Shown: piece by piece, positions 1-10,020 of the stretch
Layout: each line of letters opens with the position of its first letter
Numbering within the stretch: the first letter of the stretch is position 1
Source: Lineus longissimus
Lineage: Eukaryota > Nemertea > Pilidiophora > Heteronemertea > Lineidae
NCBI RefSeq assembly: GCF_910592395.1
Contig: NC_088323.1
Location: 15,735,501 to 15,799,500, forward strand
Direction of reading: 5' to 3'
Length of the DNA stretch: 64,000 nucleotides
Program-made: the position numbers and the translations under genes
Notes under the pieces: model-generated
What the model was told of the DNA's origin: nothing
What the model saw: only the letters and a program-made list of their open reading frames with translations
The model's database searches: none

Positions 1-64
1 TTCTACAGCGTCGAAACAGACCCAAATGACATCGTCCTGCCGAGACCAGTGATCATTCTATGTG

Positions 65-243
65 CCGGTGTAACATCTGTGGTTGTTCCCCATGTGTCAG
101 TGTTTCCAAACAATAGGCAGCTAGAGAGACCACGACTTTTCAATAGGGGGAAACACAGAAAAACTTGTCAATCTATCTTTTAGCGTTCCCAAACAATGAG
201 GGGAAACACTCAAAAATAGAAACACTCAAAAACATTACACCGG
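65..243. repeat. MITE-like element with CCGGTGTAA ends, copy 1
   Basis: A non-coding block bounded by CCGGTGTAA on the left and its complement TTACACCGG on the right. A second full copy lies at 33159-33338 with only a few differences, and degenerate pieces occur near 1690-1853 and 19556-19645. Short terminal inverted repeats, small size and dispersed copies fit a non-autonomous DNA transposon. No transposase reading frame is present and the target-site duplication is not clear. Confidence 0.7.
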
Positions 244-409
244 TTTAGCTACCAGTATATTGCTCCAGCATGTTGTGTCTAAAATCTGCTAAAATACAGT
301 CAGTTGATTTGACTCATTAAGTTGTAAAGAAATGGTCCTTATGTTGTAAAGAAATGGTCCATTACTTTGGTCGTATCGGTTAATGTTTTTAGAAGATCGA
401 TGCAACATG

Positions 410-590
410 TACAGTGAAACCTCCCTTAGTGGACACTTCTCTATTAAGGACAACCTCTCTATTAAGGACACTGGTTTTGGTCCCAAATTGGTTGTTGCCA
501 TTCAATTTGACCTCTCTAATCAGGACACCTCTATATTAAGGACAGTACTTTTCGGTCCCAAGGGTGTCCTTAATAGAGAGGTTCTACCAT
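410..590. repeat. Dispersed repeat with 'CCTCTCTATTAAGGACACC' motifs, copy 1
   Basis: About 180 bp made of internally repeated 'CTCTCTATTAAGGACAC' phrases. The two ends are inverted relatives of each other (TACAGTGAAACCTCCC at the left, the complement of GTAGAACCTCTC at the right). A second copy lies at 14871-15051 and a deleted one at 21827-21882. It looks like a small foldback or MITE family. The short ORFs over it on both strands follow from the repeat structure. Confidence 0.7.
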
Positions 591-1555
591 TATCTTACAA
601 GGACGAGTGAGAGGCTCTGCTTAGATATGTTTGTTCTTCCTCTGTTTCATTAGTAAACTTTCTGAACGTGTTTTCCGTTTTTCTAATTATGTTTCAGCTC
701 TCAGATAGTACACAAGCGTGTTATTTTTTTTATTTTTGTCATGCGCAACCGCTCGCGCGAAAAACTTCGAATGGTAGCTAAGTGATTTTTTGATTTGCTG
801 AAACTCGCTTTTATTGATCCGCCAAACCTTGATCCTATGGTATCCGCCCACGAGTCATAACCAGATGCCGTAGACATTTTCCTTCCCACCAGCCAGCGAT
901 GTCTTCGGCAGATTATCCGGGTACATTGCCCGGTGGCCTCGGTAATAGCTCGTCCAGTACGACTTCCGCGCAGGTAATGGCCAATTTTCACCACCATGAT
1001 AGTGCCAAGGGTGGAAAATTGGGGTCGGGCCGATTTTCTGGATTGATGATAAGTTAATCACACGCTGAGTGTCTGTGACTTTTTGCAGCGCTGTTGATAC
1101 ATGACCAGATTTTTTGCTGTCGCGAATATTAAACTCACACAATAATTACATATCGGCAAAGAAACACAGAGTCTAGGTCACTGCCATATCAGAATGAGCA
1201 ATTGCTAACTTCAGCTTTGCAAACAGTTCACGCCTTTCGCAGAGAAATCGCTGAGGAGTAGTCCGGACACGTCTAATAATTATTGCCGTTGTCGTGTGTG
1301 TGTGAGCCTCTCCGCTCCGCTCTCCGGGTGGAATGGCAACTGATTGTACTGGCGTGTCTTTATCCTGGACCTCAGGGAGTAATGTCATGGCCATATGTTG
1401 TGACTGTTGTTTATGATAAGGCCGTCTACACGGTACCAAAACAAACTTGACCAGATCAGTGGAATAACTGGCAGTGTATCAGGGATTTCAATGTGTCCCC
1501 TATTGTTCCCCTACACATGGATAAGGCTACCACCTATCGAAGAACGCGTTCGCGG
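591..1555. other. No gene recognised
   Basis: Mixed-composition intergenic DNA. ORFs of up to 98 codons overlap each other on the minus strand at 701-1142, with no recognisable domain and no consistent start. I see no repeat or RNA gene here. Confidence 0.5.
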
Positions 1556-1690
1556 CGAGGGAGTTTTCGCAAAGCCCCCGAAACGCCAACGCGAACGTCT
1601 GTCCCATTGTTCGGCATCGTGATCAGCAAGTCAAACAATGGGATAGGCGTTCACGTGGACGTTTCAGGGGGTTTTGCGAAAACTCCCTAC
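1556..1690. repeat. Foldback element with GGGAGTTTTCGCAAA arms, copy 1
   Basis: The left arm (from 1559, GGGAGTTTTCGC followed by CCCCCGAAACG) is matched in inverted orientation by the right arm ending at 1687. The centre holds two inverted CCCATTGTT / AACAATGGG pieces. The unit can therefore fold into an almost complete hairpin. A diverged copy with the same arms lies at 37421-37556, which marks it as a mobile foldback/MITE family. Confidence 0.7.
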
Positions 1691-1853
1691 TGGAAGGAAA
1701 CACTTACGTACGAAACACTCACAGATACTGCACCAACGTAGTCTCTGTGAATGTTTCTGTGCGCAAGTGTTTCCCTGGACTGCTTTATTCGTTAACACGG
1801 GAACAATAGGGGAATCACTGAAAGATGGGAAACAATCTCAGATGTTGCACCGG
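1688..1853 (-). repeat. Degenerate relative of the CCGGTGTAA element
   Basis: The right half (GGGAACAATAGGGGAA, then GATGTTGCACCGG) resembles the reverse complement of the element at 65-243. It directly abuts the foldback element, so this is a compound repeat region. The match was made by eye and is weak on the left half. Confidence 0.35.
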
Positions 1854-2035
1854 CATCGTAGCCTTGTGGGAATGCTCAAAGAAAGAGCTATTAGTTCCCG
1901 GTCGCCAAAGCTAGGCCGGTCCATTAGCTACCTAATAGCTGCCATGTCGCATTCCGCCCAAATTGCCAATGAGGATTTAGCAGGACATTTGTTCTCGTTT
2001 GTCGCATTAGTTCAATCAGATGGAGGTTGGAATCG

Positions 2036-2257
2036 GGGGTAATGTGCTGTACTCTCTAATGTGGGAATGGGGTAATATACTGCACTGGGTGCTCATGTGG
2101 GAATGGGGTAATGTACTCCACTGGGAGCTTGTGCCGAAATGAGTAATGTGCTGTGCTCTCTGATGTTGGAATGGAGTAATGTTACTGCACTGGGAGTTTA
2201 CGTGGGAATGGGGTAATGTTACTGCACTGGGAGTTTATGTGGGAATGGGGTAATGCC
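2036..2257 (+). repeat. Minisatellite, ~33-38 bp unit, about 6 copies
   Basis: Successive units follow the pattern GGGGTAATGT-(t)actgcactgggag-tt-atgtgGGAAT. The last two complete units are nearly identical and earlier ones are more diverged, as expected for expansion at one end. Confidence 0.85.
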
Positions 2258-2690
2258 TAAACGTATGACCAAAGGCTCACCATGCCATGTCGACCAGCGG
2301 ACACAGCAGGTGTTGAATAAATGCACCGGAGAGAAAGCCCGGAATATTATTTCAACAAGAAATTTCAAGCGGCAAATGAAAATGGCGGTACCTTCGTTCT
2401 ACAAATCGCTTCCCCTGCATACTGTCCTTCATTAATCTACTAATCTAGCTACTAGTATGTAAAGGTAAGTTGTGTTTCCGCATGACTAGCTCTCTCACAT
2501 GGGGCCGTGACTCGTCCGGATGTATCTGACCTAGCCAAGCGGCAACACAGGCCATGCACTTTGGGTGTCGGTATTGGGAGATTGCTCTCATGGGAGAGAA
2601 AGAAAGATAGGATCTAGCACTTCTCGTCTAGACCAGATATTCCCGTCCATATCTACAAGAGAGACGGGGTGTATGGGTGGGGTGGAAGCA
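2258..2690. other. No gene recognised
   Basis: Ordinary intergenic sequence after the minisatellite. A 60-codon ORF at 2253-2435 has no recognisable features. Confidence 0.4.
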
Positions 2691-2699
2691 TTTCAATGC

Positions 2700-2830
2700 A
2701 AAATACTTTACATTGCCGGTGGAAGTAGAAAATGTCCCCCTGGGAAAGGTGTCCGGAACTCTTGTATCCTGGCGGATTATGATACTATAAGGTTTTATAG
2801 CGTCCGTGACCGTCTCTAGCTCCGAGCTTT
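2700..2830 (+). repeat. Dispersed repeat shared with 50848-50965
   Basis: The phrases AAATGTCCCCCTGGGAAAGGTGTCC, GGCGGATTATGATA and CCGTGACCGTCTCTAGCT recur in the same order at 50850-50960 and 62808-62920. It is a non-coding dispersed repeat. The distal copies lie inside the family B segmental duplication. Confidence 0.6.
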
Positions 2831-3243
2831 AAGGTCTTATTATACTTTTTCCCGGGGCACAATATTCGAGGACTCCAACGAAAATCAACCTGTCGTGTCT
2901 GACTATAGTATGCAATGCGCGCCCATACATTCCACAATCACGCCATCACCCCAACAGTAGCCTGTCTTGGCGGCATGCGACCGACTTCGTCTGATCCAAC
3001 AAGACGAGCCACGAGATGAGGCGAGCGTCGTCATGCGGAAAGGAACATACCTGCATATTGATTAATGAAGGTCTGTCTGAGTGATCACCTCAAGTCCAGT
3101 GAGGGAGTATCTAAGGTCACTGGGGCTGCCATTAGGACAGAGCCATAGAAATCGATTTTATGCCTTACATTCAGACCTAATTGATTCACTTGTTTTGAAA
3201 GTTGTCTAGCTTTTCTTGTGAAAGTTGTGTAGTCAGCTCAGGT
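2831..3243. other. No gene recognised
   Basis: No ORF, repeat or RNA gene that I can support. Confidence 0.4.
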
Positions 3244-3362
3244 GGATATTAAATGTTGGCCAAAACCTCGACGTCACGTCGGTTTGGTCTACAGCTAACC
3301 TCCACCTTCGCGGTTTTGGTGAGACATAACCAACACCTCCAGTTCGTTATCTATTCCTTAAA
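3244..3362 (+). repeat. Dispersed repeat, family with 27455-27570 and 29995-30140
   Basis: The three loci share the order 'gtcgacattttagctccacc', 'ggttttggtgagacatcc' and 'cagtgaggtatcaattccttaaacc' with many substitutions. This suggests an old dispersed element. Boundaries are approximate. Confidence 0.45.
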
Positions 3363-4494
3363 CCAACATAATGATTGATTCATTTCCATGGCCGCTGTGC
3401 TGTTGATGTGTGCTGGATTTCAGAACATCTTCACATGATTTGCCCTCATTATCTTCTTGGGACACTGCATGAAATTTAACGCAAAATATATTGTAGTTTT
3501 GAATAAAACACATAAACACTACAGTTGCAGAGATCGTTAGACTGGGCGAGCGATAGCGATGGTCACGTTTTGTGTACAGCGATGCTTCAGGTCAAAATAC
3601 CTGCTGTATTATTCTTCATGAATTTTGAAACATGATGTCGGGGTTGAGAATTATGGTGTCTAAAACGACGGCAACTATAATTAATCAGACTGTATCAAGC
3701 TTCACCACTCGACTCAAACATCTCAGTAAAAGCACAAACAGTGCTATTGGTATTGAGGAACTCTAGACGATCTCATCTCACTGGATTGTCTCGGGGTGCG
3801 TCTTGCAGCCGGATATTGCAATCGAGGTAAATCGGCCGATATTTTGCGCTCCAGTTGATACCTGAACATCGGAGCAAAGTTGCGAGAACCATCAGAGCAG
3901 AAAAGTACATATCTATATCGACTGTTGGCCAGACTCCCGAGGCAGTGGAGAGTCATCAGAAACTGAGTGTTCCTATGCGTAGGAACGAGACGGTTTCACG
4001 GCCTCCGCAGTGTATTGGTTGTACTCTTTAAAATGATTTTTTGAGCTTCTGAATTTTTGAGCTTCTAAAATGCGTAAGTATACACCCCATCTTGGAAACC
4101 ATTTTTAGCTCAGTTTTGTGACGGAATATTGATATAAAATGCCCCAGGAAAGATAGCTTCACCACCACACCACTTCCTCTAAGATCGCAAAATTGACATC
4201 AATGACCAAAACTGTTCTCCCCATATCCACTCTGCAAATGACATGCACTAACATTACCCGAGGTGAGCACATGGTCCCTGGACCATTTCATTGTTGATTT
4301 TACCTGTGGGTTCTGTCAAGTAGATGTTGCAAAGGAAGATAACGTCAATACGGCGTTAATGTCAGGTAAGAGACTTTCACTGCTGAAAAAAAAACTGACT
4401 TTAATCTTTTCTACGTTTCGTCCTCGTTGCTCTGCGGAGGAGGACATGAAAATACCCTCTGTACAAATGTCCCTCAGTCCGTCTGGCCAGATGT
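3363..4494. other. No gene recognised
   Basis: Intergenic sequence with short ORFs only (for example 70 codons on minus at 3744-3956). None carries a recognisable motif. Confidence 0.4.
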
Positions 4495-4720
4495 GAACGC
4501 GATATCTGTAAGAGTCAAATGTGTGTAATGTGTGATGTATCAAAGCCATAGTTGGTGTGTGGGTACATATAGGCATTAGCAAGAACCCAATTGAAAAGTT
4601 GGGAACTGTCGGTTGAGTTTTCAATTCTCATGAGTGCATCTGAGAACGCGATATGTGTAGAATTAAGGCAGTGTTTAATGTTTCAAAGACAGTTTTGGTG
4701 TGTGGGTGCATATAGTATTA
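4495..4720 (+). repeat. Diverged tandem duplication, ~150 bp
   Basis: 'gaacgcgatatctgt ... atcaaag ... ttggtgtgtgggtacatata' at 4495-4570 is repeated as 'gaacgcgatatgtgt ... tttcaaag ... ttggtgtgtgggtgcatata' at 4643-4715. Confidence 0.6.
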
Positions 4721-5530
4721 TACACGTATATGCGCTTTTCATTGCCTGTACAAACATGATTGTATGAGTTCTCTTTTTTTCTGACGTACTGTACGCGTGG
4801 TTAAATGCTAAGAATGGTCCATTCTTTTTCCCGATTCAAATGCAATTTGATAGCCAGCAACGTGTAACAACGCAATTGCCGTATACTGCTCGCATTTCTC
4901 GACGATCACCGCGGTGCGACAATTGGCCAGTGTTTTTGTCACGAAAACTTGTTGACTCGTATAACGCCGTTAACCGTGCCAAGCAACAGTTGTCCAGAAT
5001 TTCCGACTCGATATGTCATACAGGGGTTAAAGGCAGCAACTCCACACTCCACGACAGTTTGTGTTTCATCTCTGTCCTTAAAAATCCTCTTTTCATCAAA
5101 CTGTTGAAGCATCTTCCAACTCCCCCGGGCTGAGCGGAAAATGGTATGTTATCTACCACTTAACTCATCTTGAGAAAGGGCCATCTTATGACCCCACTTC
5201 TAATGGGAATGACATTAGATACGAACATTTTCGAGTAGTTTGACTGAACCATGGCATTGAACGTCGCAAAACAGACTTATAACTTAGATATAATGTTCTT
5301 GCAGTGTTTTCTGGAGCAACTCCCTTTTTTAAAAAATGTCAGTTACCATAATTTTGTGCTCAGCCCGCTGTCACATGTTTTAAATGGGATTGTCATTGGT
5401 TTCACCATGGTTGTGAACTAGGTCATCGCTCAAGGTCAAGAGGAGATGCTTCACCGCTGTTTTACGAACCAAAGCTTTCTGGCTTATGGAATATGGAATA
5501 TGATGATGTGTATCATATATGAACAGCATC
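4721..5530. other. No gene recognised
   Basis: A 97-codon plus-strand ORF (4840-5133) has no recognisable domain. The rest is unremarkable intergenic DNA that leads into a retrotransposon 3' end. Confidence 0.4.
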
Positions 5531-5534
5531 AGTA

Positions 5535-5965
5535 GTGTCTTCAATACCCAGCAGGTGGATTAAACAAACGTGGTGTTACTTATTCACTACTGTACTCGAG
5601 TATAAAATTATCAATCTGACACATAAGATCTTGCATGGAAGGGCACCCGTTTACCTAGAACAGCTTGTGAAACATCAGGATATTACTTGTCACACAGGTT
5701 CTATGGATGTAAGTTCAAGAAACCTGGCCGTAAAAAGAACAAGAACAATCTTTGGTGATCGAAGTTTTTCAGTGTCCTCTGCGCGATTATGGAATAAACT
5801 TCCCAATGACATAAAGGCGATTGAGGATCAAGACACTTTTCGAATGCATTTGAAGACTTGGCTGTTCAATGGACATTATCGGTAAAAATCAGCTGTAAGC
5901 GCTTTAACAGCTGAAACGTTCTGGGAAGCGCTATATAAATGACAGACTTATTATTATTATATTAC
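5535..5965 (+). mobile_element. 5'-truncated CR1/L2-type non-LTR retrotransposon, 3' end
   Basis: The reading frame up to the stop at 5883-5885 encodes the carboxy-terminal region that follows reverse transcriptase in CR1/L2-type LINEs. It shows 'THKILHGRAPVYLEQL', then 'LAVKRTRTIFGDRSFSV', 'ARLWNKLPNDIK' and 'TFRMHLKTWLF'. The 3' UTR ends with the typical 'gcgctatataaatg' phrase and an ATT microsatellite tail near 5950. No RT catalytic motif remains, so the copy is a dead 5'-truncated insertion. The first listed codon (GTG at 5535) is not a real start. Confidence 0.85.
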
Positions 5966-6704
5966 TGTATGGCTACGTGAGGTAATACTCGCTCGGTGTC
6001 GGTCGCCAACATCTGTTGATATTATGCCAGCGCCAAACAGCACCGGGCTCATCTTTATCAGGGATTGATCAGTTCGACTTTCGGAATACTCACCGCTGTC
6101 TCTGTATCCTTTAGCAAGACACCTGACCATAATACCGCTTAATTCGCCCCACTCGGGAGTATAATGAGTGTTAGGCTTAACCGGTGGAATATTTGTATCC
6201 TTTCCAGGGAGAGTGATACCCCTAGTTACTTACTATGGAAGTCGGGATAAGTTTTAGCAGGACGAGAGCAGTTAAATAGATCACACTCAGATGACCCTGA
6301 AAATTTAAAATTTCCAAAACTGAAGCCTCAGCGGCGCAGGTTAATATCATGATGGCTAGCTTCAGAAAACGAAATTTTCTGAAAATGCTTCATGTAGAAT
6401 GTCAAAGCTACTCCACACTTTCTTTATAAATTACGATATATCAAACCATGAGAGAATTACCACTTTTTACACTTACTGCTGATTACAAGTGGTACCACTC
6501 GACGCCGTATATGACTAGACTTTAGCTGGTAGAATATGAAAGAGCTCTAGCGTATTACGTTCGAATAGTCGCGATGCTGGCAGGAGCAAAAAACTTTTAG
6601 AATGAGAGACTGCCTAGCAAGCTAGACAGCTGTTTCCTTGGCTAGTCGCAGACTTACTCCCAATCTACTTAGTCGCTTTGATACCAGGATAAGGCTCTAA
6701 AGCT
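5966..6704. promoter_or_regulatory. Upstream region of receptor A1, no specific site recognised
   Basis: About 740 bp between the retrotransposon tail and the receptor A1 start. It presumably carries the A1 promoter and 5' UTR, but I see no TATA box or splice signal strong enough to call. Confidence 0.3.
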
Positions 6705-7745
6705 ATGGAAGGCACTGCGACAGGCGAACCTGTCACCGGCAACTACCTCGTTCAAATCCTTCATCTTTTGATATCAATATTTCAAGCTTATGTTCTCATC
6801 CCTTTGGTCTGTATTGGTATATTCGGCAACGTACTTTCAATAGTTATTTTTACTGTTAACAAGAAAAAGGATATGCTGTCTGCGCAATATTTACGCGTAC
6901 TTGCTGTCTCGGACACCGGGGTTGTCTTTCTTGTTGGGCTACGCAACGCCATTGCAAAAGGTGGGTCACACGTGACCAGCAGCTTCCTAGGGTTTGATCT
7001 TCTTACTAAGTTCACTGTTCCCTGCAAGATATTCCGATATTTAGAGATTGCATGTCAGTTTCTTTCCGCTTTTATAATTGTCCTATTTTCTCTGGAGAGG
7101 GCGTTAGCTGTATGGATGCCCCTGCGGATGATGAACACGTTTACCGCTAGGAGGCGGAAAGTGTCCATAGCAACGCTCGTGATAATAGGCGCTTTGATCC
7201 GTTTGCATATCCTGATCACCTTTGAATCGTATTCGACAAAAAACTACAGGAATTGTTGGTATTCTCCCCAAATTCCTGCAACGTCTAAAATAGTTTTGGT
7301 CCTTTATGATCTCCTTCCAAATCAAGCGATTCCCTGCTGCCTTATATTCATTTTAAATATCATAATTGCTATTGGGGTCAAAAGGTCATCGCAACAGGTC
7401 AAGGTCAGAGACGATGAGCAGCTCCGACGACACAGACGGGACATGCGGTGCGTGGTGAACCTTTTCGTTGTCTCTACCACATATTTCATCTTAACCACGC
7501 CGCAAACAGCTTTGTGGCTCTACACAGATATAGCAGTGTTTATTTTAGTCAACCGAGATCCAGGTATAACAGAAGAATACCTGAGGATGTGGTATGAAAT
7601 CTCTCGTTTTGCGGACTCTGTCAACATGTTTAACTACTGTCTGAATTTTATCATTTATGGGTTTTCCTTAAAGTACTACCGTGACACTGTCAGGTCTTAC
7701 TTCAATGTGAAGTATTGCAGATCTAAAAGTAGAAGATGCTTCTGA
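6705..7745 (+). CDS. Class A (rhodopsin-like) GPCR, family A member 1
   Basis: A single-exon receptor of 346 residues, starting at ATG and ending TGA. It should be a plasma-membrane heptahelical receptor coupling to G proteins; a peptide-like ligand is inferred. TM1 spans about 22-51 with G41-N42 (1.50). TM2 has 'LAVSD' with D70 (2.50). TM3 runs 105-130 with C107 (3.25), which can pair with C184 in ECL2. TM4 is about 151-173. TM5 contains P210, TM6 contains P266, and TM7 (299-325) has N314-FII-Y318. Two class A motifs are altered: DRY reads E131-R132-A133, and NPxxY reads NFIIY. ICL3 holds 'KRSSQQVKV' and 'LRRHRRDMRC', conserved in the two sisters at 17.4 and 30.8 kb. The cytoplasmic tail is short. 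The ligand class is not identifiable from sequence. Confidence 0.95.
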   Translation: MEGTATGEPVTGNYLVQILHLLISIFQAYVLIPLVCIGIFGNVLSIVIFTVNKKKDMLSAQYLRVLAVSDTGVVFLVGLRNAIAKGGSHVTSSFLGFDLLTKFTVPCKIFRYLEIACQFLSAFIIVLFSLERALAVWMPLRMMNTFTARRRKVSIATLVIIGALIRLHILITFESYSTKNYRNCWYSPQIPATSKIVLVLYDLLPNQAIPCCLIFILNIIIAIGVKRSSQQVKVRDDEQLRRHRRDMRCVVNLFVVSTTYFILTTPQTALWLYTDIAVFILVNRDPGITEEYLRMWYEISRFADSVNMFNYCLNFIIYGFSLKYYRDTVRSYFNVKYCRSKSRRCF

Positions 7746-7995
7746 AGCATCCGTTAAAAGGACCATTGGTATTATTAAGGCCAATAGAACCCAGCTGTCG
7801 GCTGCCCAGTCACCTCCTTTTCACAAAAGTAGTTTCCATCAACGAATTGCACAAAAAAGGAAAAATTCAAAATCTGACTCACGCTTTTCCGATGTTGACT
7901 CCGATTTGACCCGAGTTAGCTCTCATGCGTCGATCCTTTCCCTGTGGAACAGAGCGCTAGCAAGGCTACGAATAACGCGTTTTTCCACTATCTAA
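7711..7995 (+). other. Open +1 frame overlapping and following the receptor A1 stop
   Basis: In the +1 frame relative to A1, the sequence stays open for 94 codons from 7711, inside the A1 tail, to the TAA at 7993. Its conceptual product is rich in Ser, Lys and Arg ('NSKSDSRFSDVDSD'), as GPCR cytoplasmic tails often are, and it has no ATG. It could be a tail lost by frameshift or a chance open frame. The in-frame short tail of A1 aligns with the tails of A2 and A3, which argues against a recent frameshift. Confidence 0.25.
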
Positions 7996-8284
7996 GAGCT
8001 GAAACAAAATTGAAAAAGCATCAAACACGTTCAGAAATATAGTTTACTGATGAACCAGAAAAAGAACAAACATACTGCAGTAAAAAGTCGCCGATTCCTT
8101 TAACGACTCTATTGTTTTGATGATGGCTGACTTTTATCTGGGAGGAATTGTCATCAATTGTCGGATTGAATGATATGGTTTCGGCCCGACCAAACCTGCT
8201 CTCCAAACTCTGGGCAGTAATACTGGTTTGATGAGGCGGTACTTGTGTTTATCTCGTCGCTTTCCGAGTGGTGAGGTATTTTAT
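7996..8284. other. No gene recognised
   Basis: Short intergenic stretch between the A1 3' region and a minisatellite. Nothing supportable. Confidence 0.4.
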
Positions 8285-8295
8285 TACCGTTCGCC

Positions 8296-8443
8296 GTCAG
8301 TCCGTAGGTCGGGCCGTAGGTCAGTCCGTAGGTCGGGCCGTAGGTCGGGCCGGGCCGTAGGTCAGTCCGTAGGTCAGTCCGTAGGTCGGGCCGTAGGTCG
8401 GGCCGGGCCGTAGGTCGGGCCGTAGGTCAGTCCGTAGGTCAGT
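8296..8443 (+). repeat. Minisatellite of 12-bp units (CGTAGGTCGGGC / CGTAGGTCAGTC)
   Basis: Twelve-base units of two alternating types, GGTCGGGCCGTA and GGTCAGTCCGTA, are strung together, with occasional duplicated GGGCC. The ORF through it (Arg/Ser/Gly repeats) is an artefact of a 12-bp period. The sequence that follows (8444-8520) reads like the flank of dispersed repeats that carry GTCCGTC-rich tracts, as near 49600. Confidence 0.85.
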
Positions 8444-8499
8444 CTGTTCGAAAGTGAAATCGACTCCTAAACCTTTCAAGGAACCAACTTGAAACTTTG

Positions 8500-8770
8500 T
8501 TACATAGAGTGTTTACAAACAGTTACTGCGAAATAAAACAGCAATCAAAGTTTGGCAGAGGTGATCTGAACTCAAACTGGCTGCTTCTTATTTCTCAAAG
8601 GTGTGATGATTAGGCCAACACTCCAAATAGAGATGATATACTAGTATAATTTCCTGCTGGTGAGTTGCTTTGAGCCGTAACTCGAGACTGTTTGTTGTGG
8701 ATGAGAGAGGAAATTATACTTTCCTTCGTCTCTTTTCTGTTAGTGTTATGATTAATGTTCATGATAGCCA
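8500..8770 (+). repeat. Local duplication, copy 1 (partner 9785-10020)
   Basis: The order 'cagcaatcaaag', 'atttctcaaagg', 'gatgattag', 'acactccaaatagagat', 'gttgctttgagccgt' and 'ggaaattatactttcc' recurs at 9785-10020. A 369-bp TIR element inserted between the two copies. Shorter pieces with 'ggaggaaattatgctttcc' occur near 9615 and 10390, so the locus holds a decaying local repeat. Confidence 0.7.
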
Positions 8771-8913
8771 TGCTGGGTGGAATGATAGCTGTGAATGTTC
8801 TCGCCGTCAGCCTATTCATTTCGTGTCAGTGAGGTATAGCAAAAGTAAGCTGGCCTTGTACAGTTTTGTTGTTGTCTATTTTTGGTAAACTATCTTATCC
8901 TTAGGTTTGAGGA

Positions 8914-9282
8914 ATAGCATTCCGCGATGATGAGGTCACTGCAGCTGCTGCCCTCTATTTCCCCATCGCTGAATTACAGGCAATGTCGGACAAACATGCG
9001 GTTTCGTAATGGATTCAGGCTTTCTAACTAGGGCAGTTAGATTCAATCTGGCACATGTCCGAGTGTTGGAAATACTACATAATTGTTCTGAATATTTCTC
9101 TCTCTGACTCTATGGTATTATTCATGCTAAAAACAATGCAGGGTCAAAGATAATTGACACTGAAATAAGCTGAAATGCGTAGAAATAAGTGTCGATGTCC
9201 GACTGTCACGTGACTAAAACGTCATCAATATCTTATTCAAATGACCTTGTGAGCTATAAATAGTAACGTCGCGGAATGCTAT
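8914..9282 (+). mobile_element. 369-bp TIR element (MITE), copy 1
   Basis: Bounded by ATAGCATTCCGCGA and its inverted complement TCGCGGAATGCTAT. Four copies exist in this window, each exactly 369 bp between the ends (8914-9282, 12881-13249, 23019-23387 inverted, 28224-28592), with only scattered substitutions. The interior has no transposase frame. Conserved length and high mutual identity indicate recent activity driven in trans. A target-site duplication could not be settled by eye. Confidence 0.9.
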
Positions 9283-9784
9283 TGATACCGAACTGGAGGA
9301 ATTGGTCGTCTCACCAATTACACCGCGAGCGTGGAGGTAAAATGTAGGATAAAATGCAGCTTCGCCCGAGTGGTATTTGGTAAGACAACCAGCACCGACA
9401 TCGAGGTACCGATTTCTATACTAAAACACCTAAAATTAACAAATGAAATCTGGATTGGACTGATTTTCACTGATTCCACATTTTATACCTACCCAAGTGG
9501 TTTGGTTGCCAAACCATAACCGCTGACATTAAAATGAGGCAATTGCGCATTTTGTACCTCAAACTGTATTTCATTGTAATCAAGGTGTTTTAGAATATCG
9601 TAATGTTATTCATTTGGAGGAAATTATGCTTTCCTTTGGCTTTCTGGTGAGTGGTGTATAGATCAGCTTCTGAAAGCCATTCTAAAACAGGTCAAGGATA
9701 TCACTATCATTAAACATACTCAAATGTAAATAGTTGGCCTTGAATAAACCAATTACAGTAGTACGATATAGACTACCTTTTGGA
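9283..9784. other. No gene recognised
   Basis: Contains one partial copy of the local 'ggaggaaattatgctttcc' repeat near 9615-9660. Otherwise unremarkable. Confidence 0.4.
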
Positions 9785-10020
9785 TTGAAGAACACACTCA
9801 ATTAGGAAAGATGAAGCATCAATCAAAGCTGAGCAAAGATGATCAAAACAAACTAGTTGCTATTCATTTCTCAAAGGGTGAGATGATTAGAGTTACACTC
9901 CAAATAGAGATAATTTCCTCTTGGTGTGTTGCTTTATAGAGCCGTGACTCTGACTGTTTGTCGTGGGTGAGAGGGGAAATTATACTTCCCTTAGTCACAC
10001 TGATAGTGTAAGGGATCATG
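9785..10020 (+). repeat. Local duplication, copy 2 (partner 8500-8770)
   Basis: Colinear with 8500-8770 but diverged by many substitutions and small indels. It ends with 'ggaaattatacttccc' and 'agtgtaagggatcatgag'. Confidence 0.7.
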
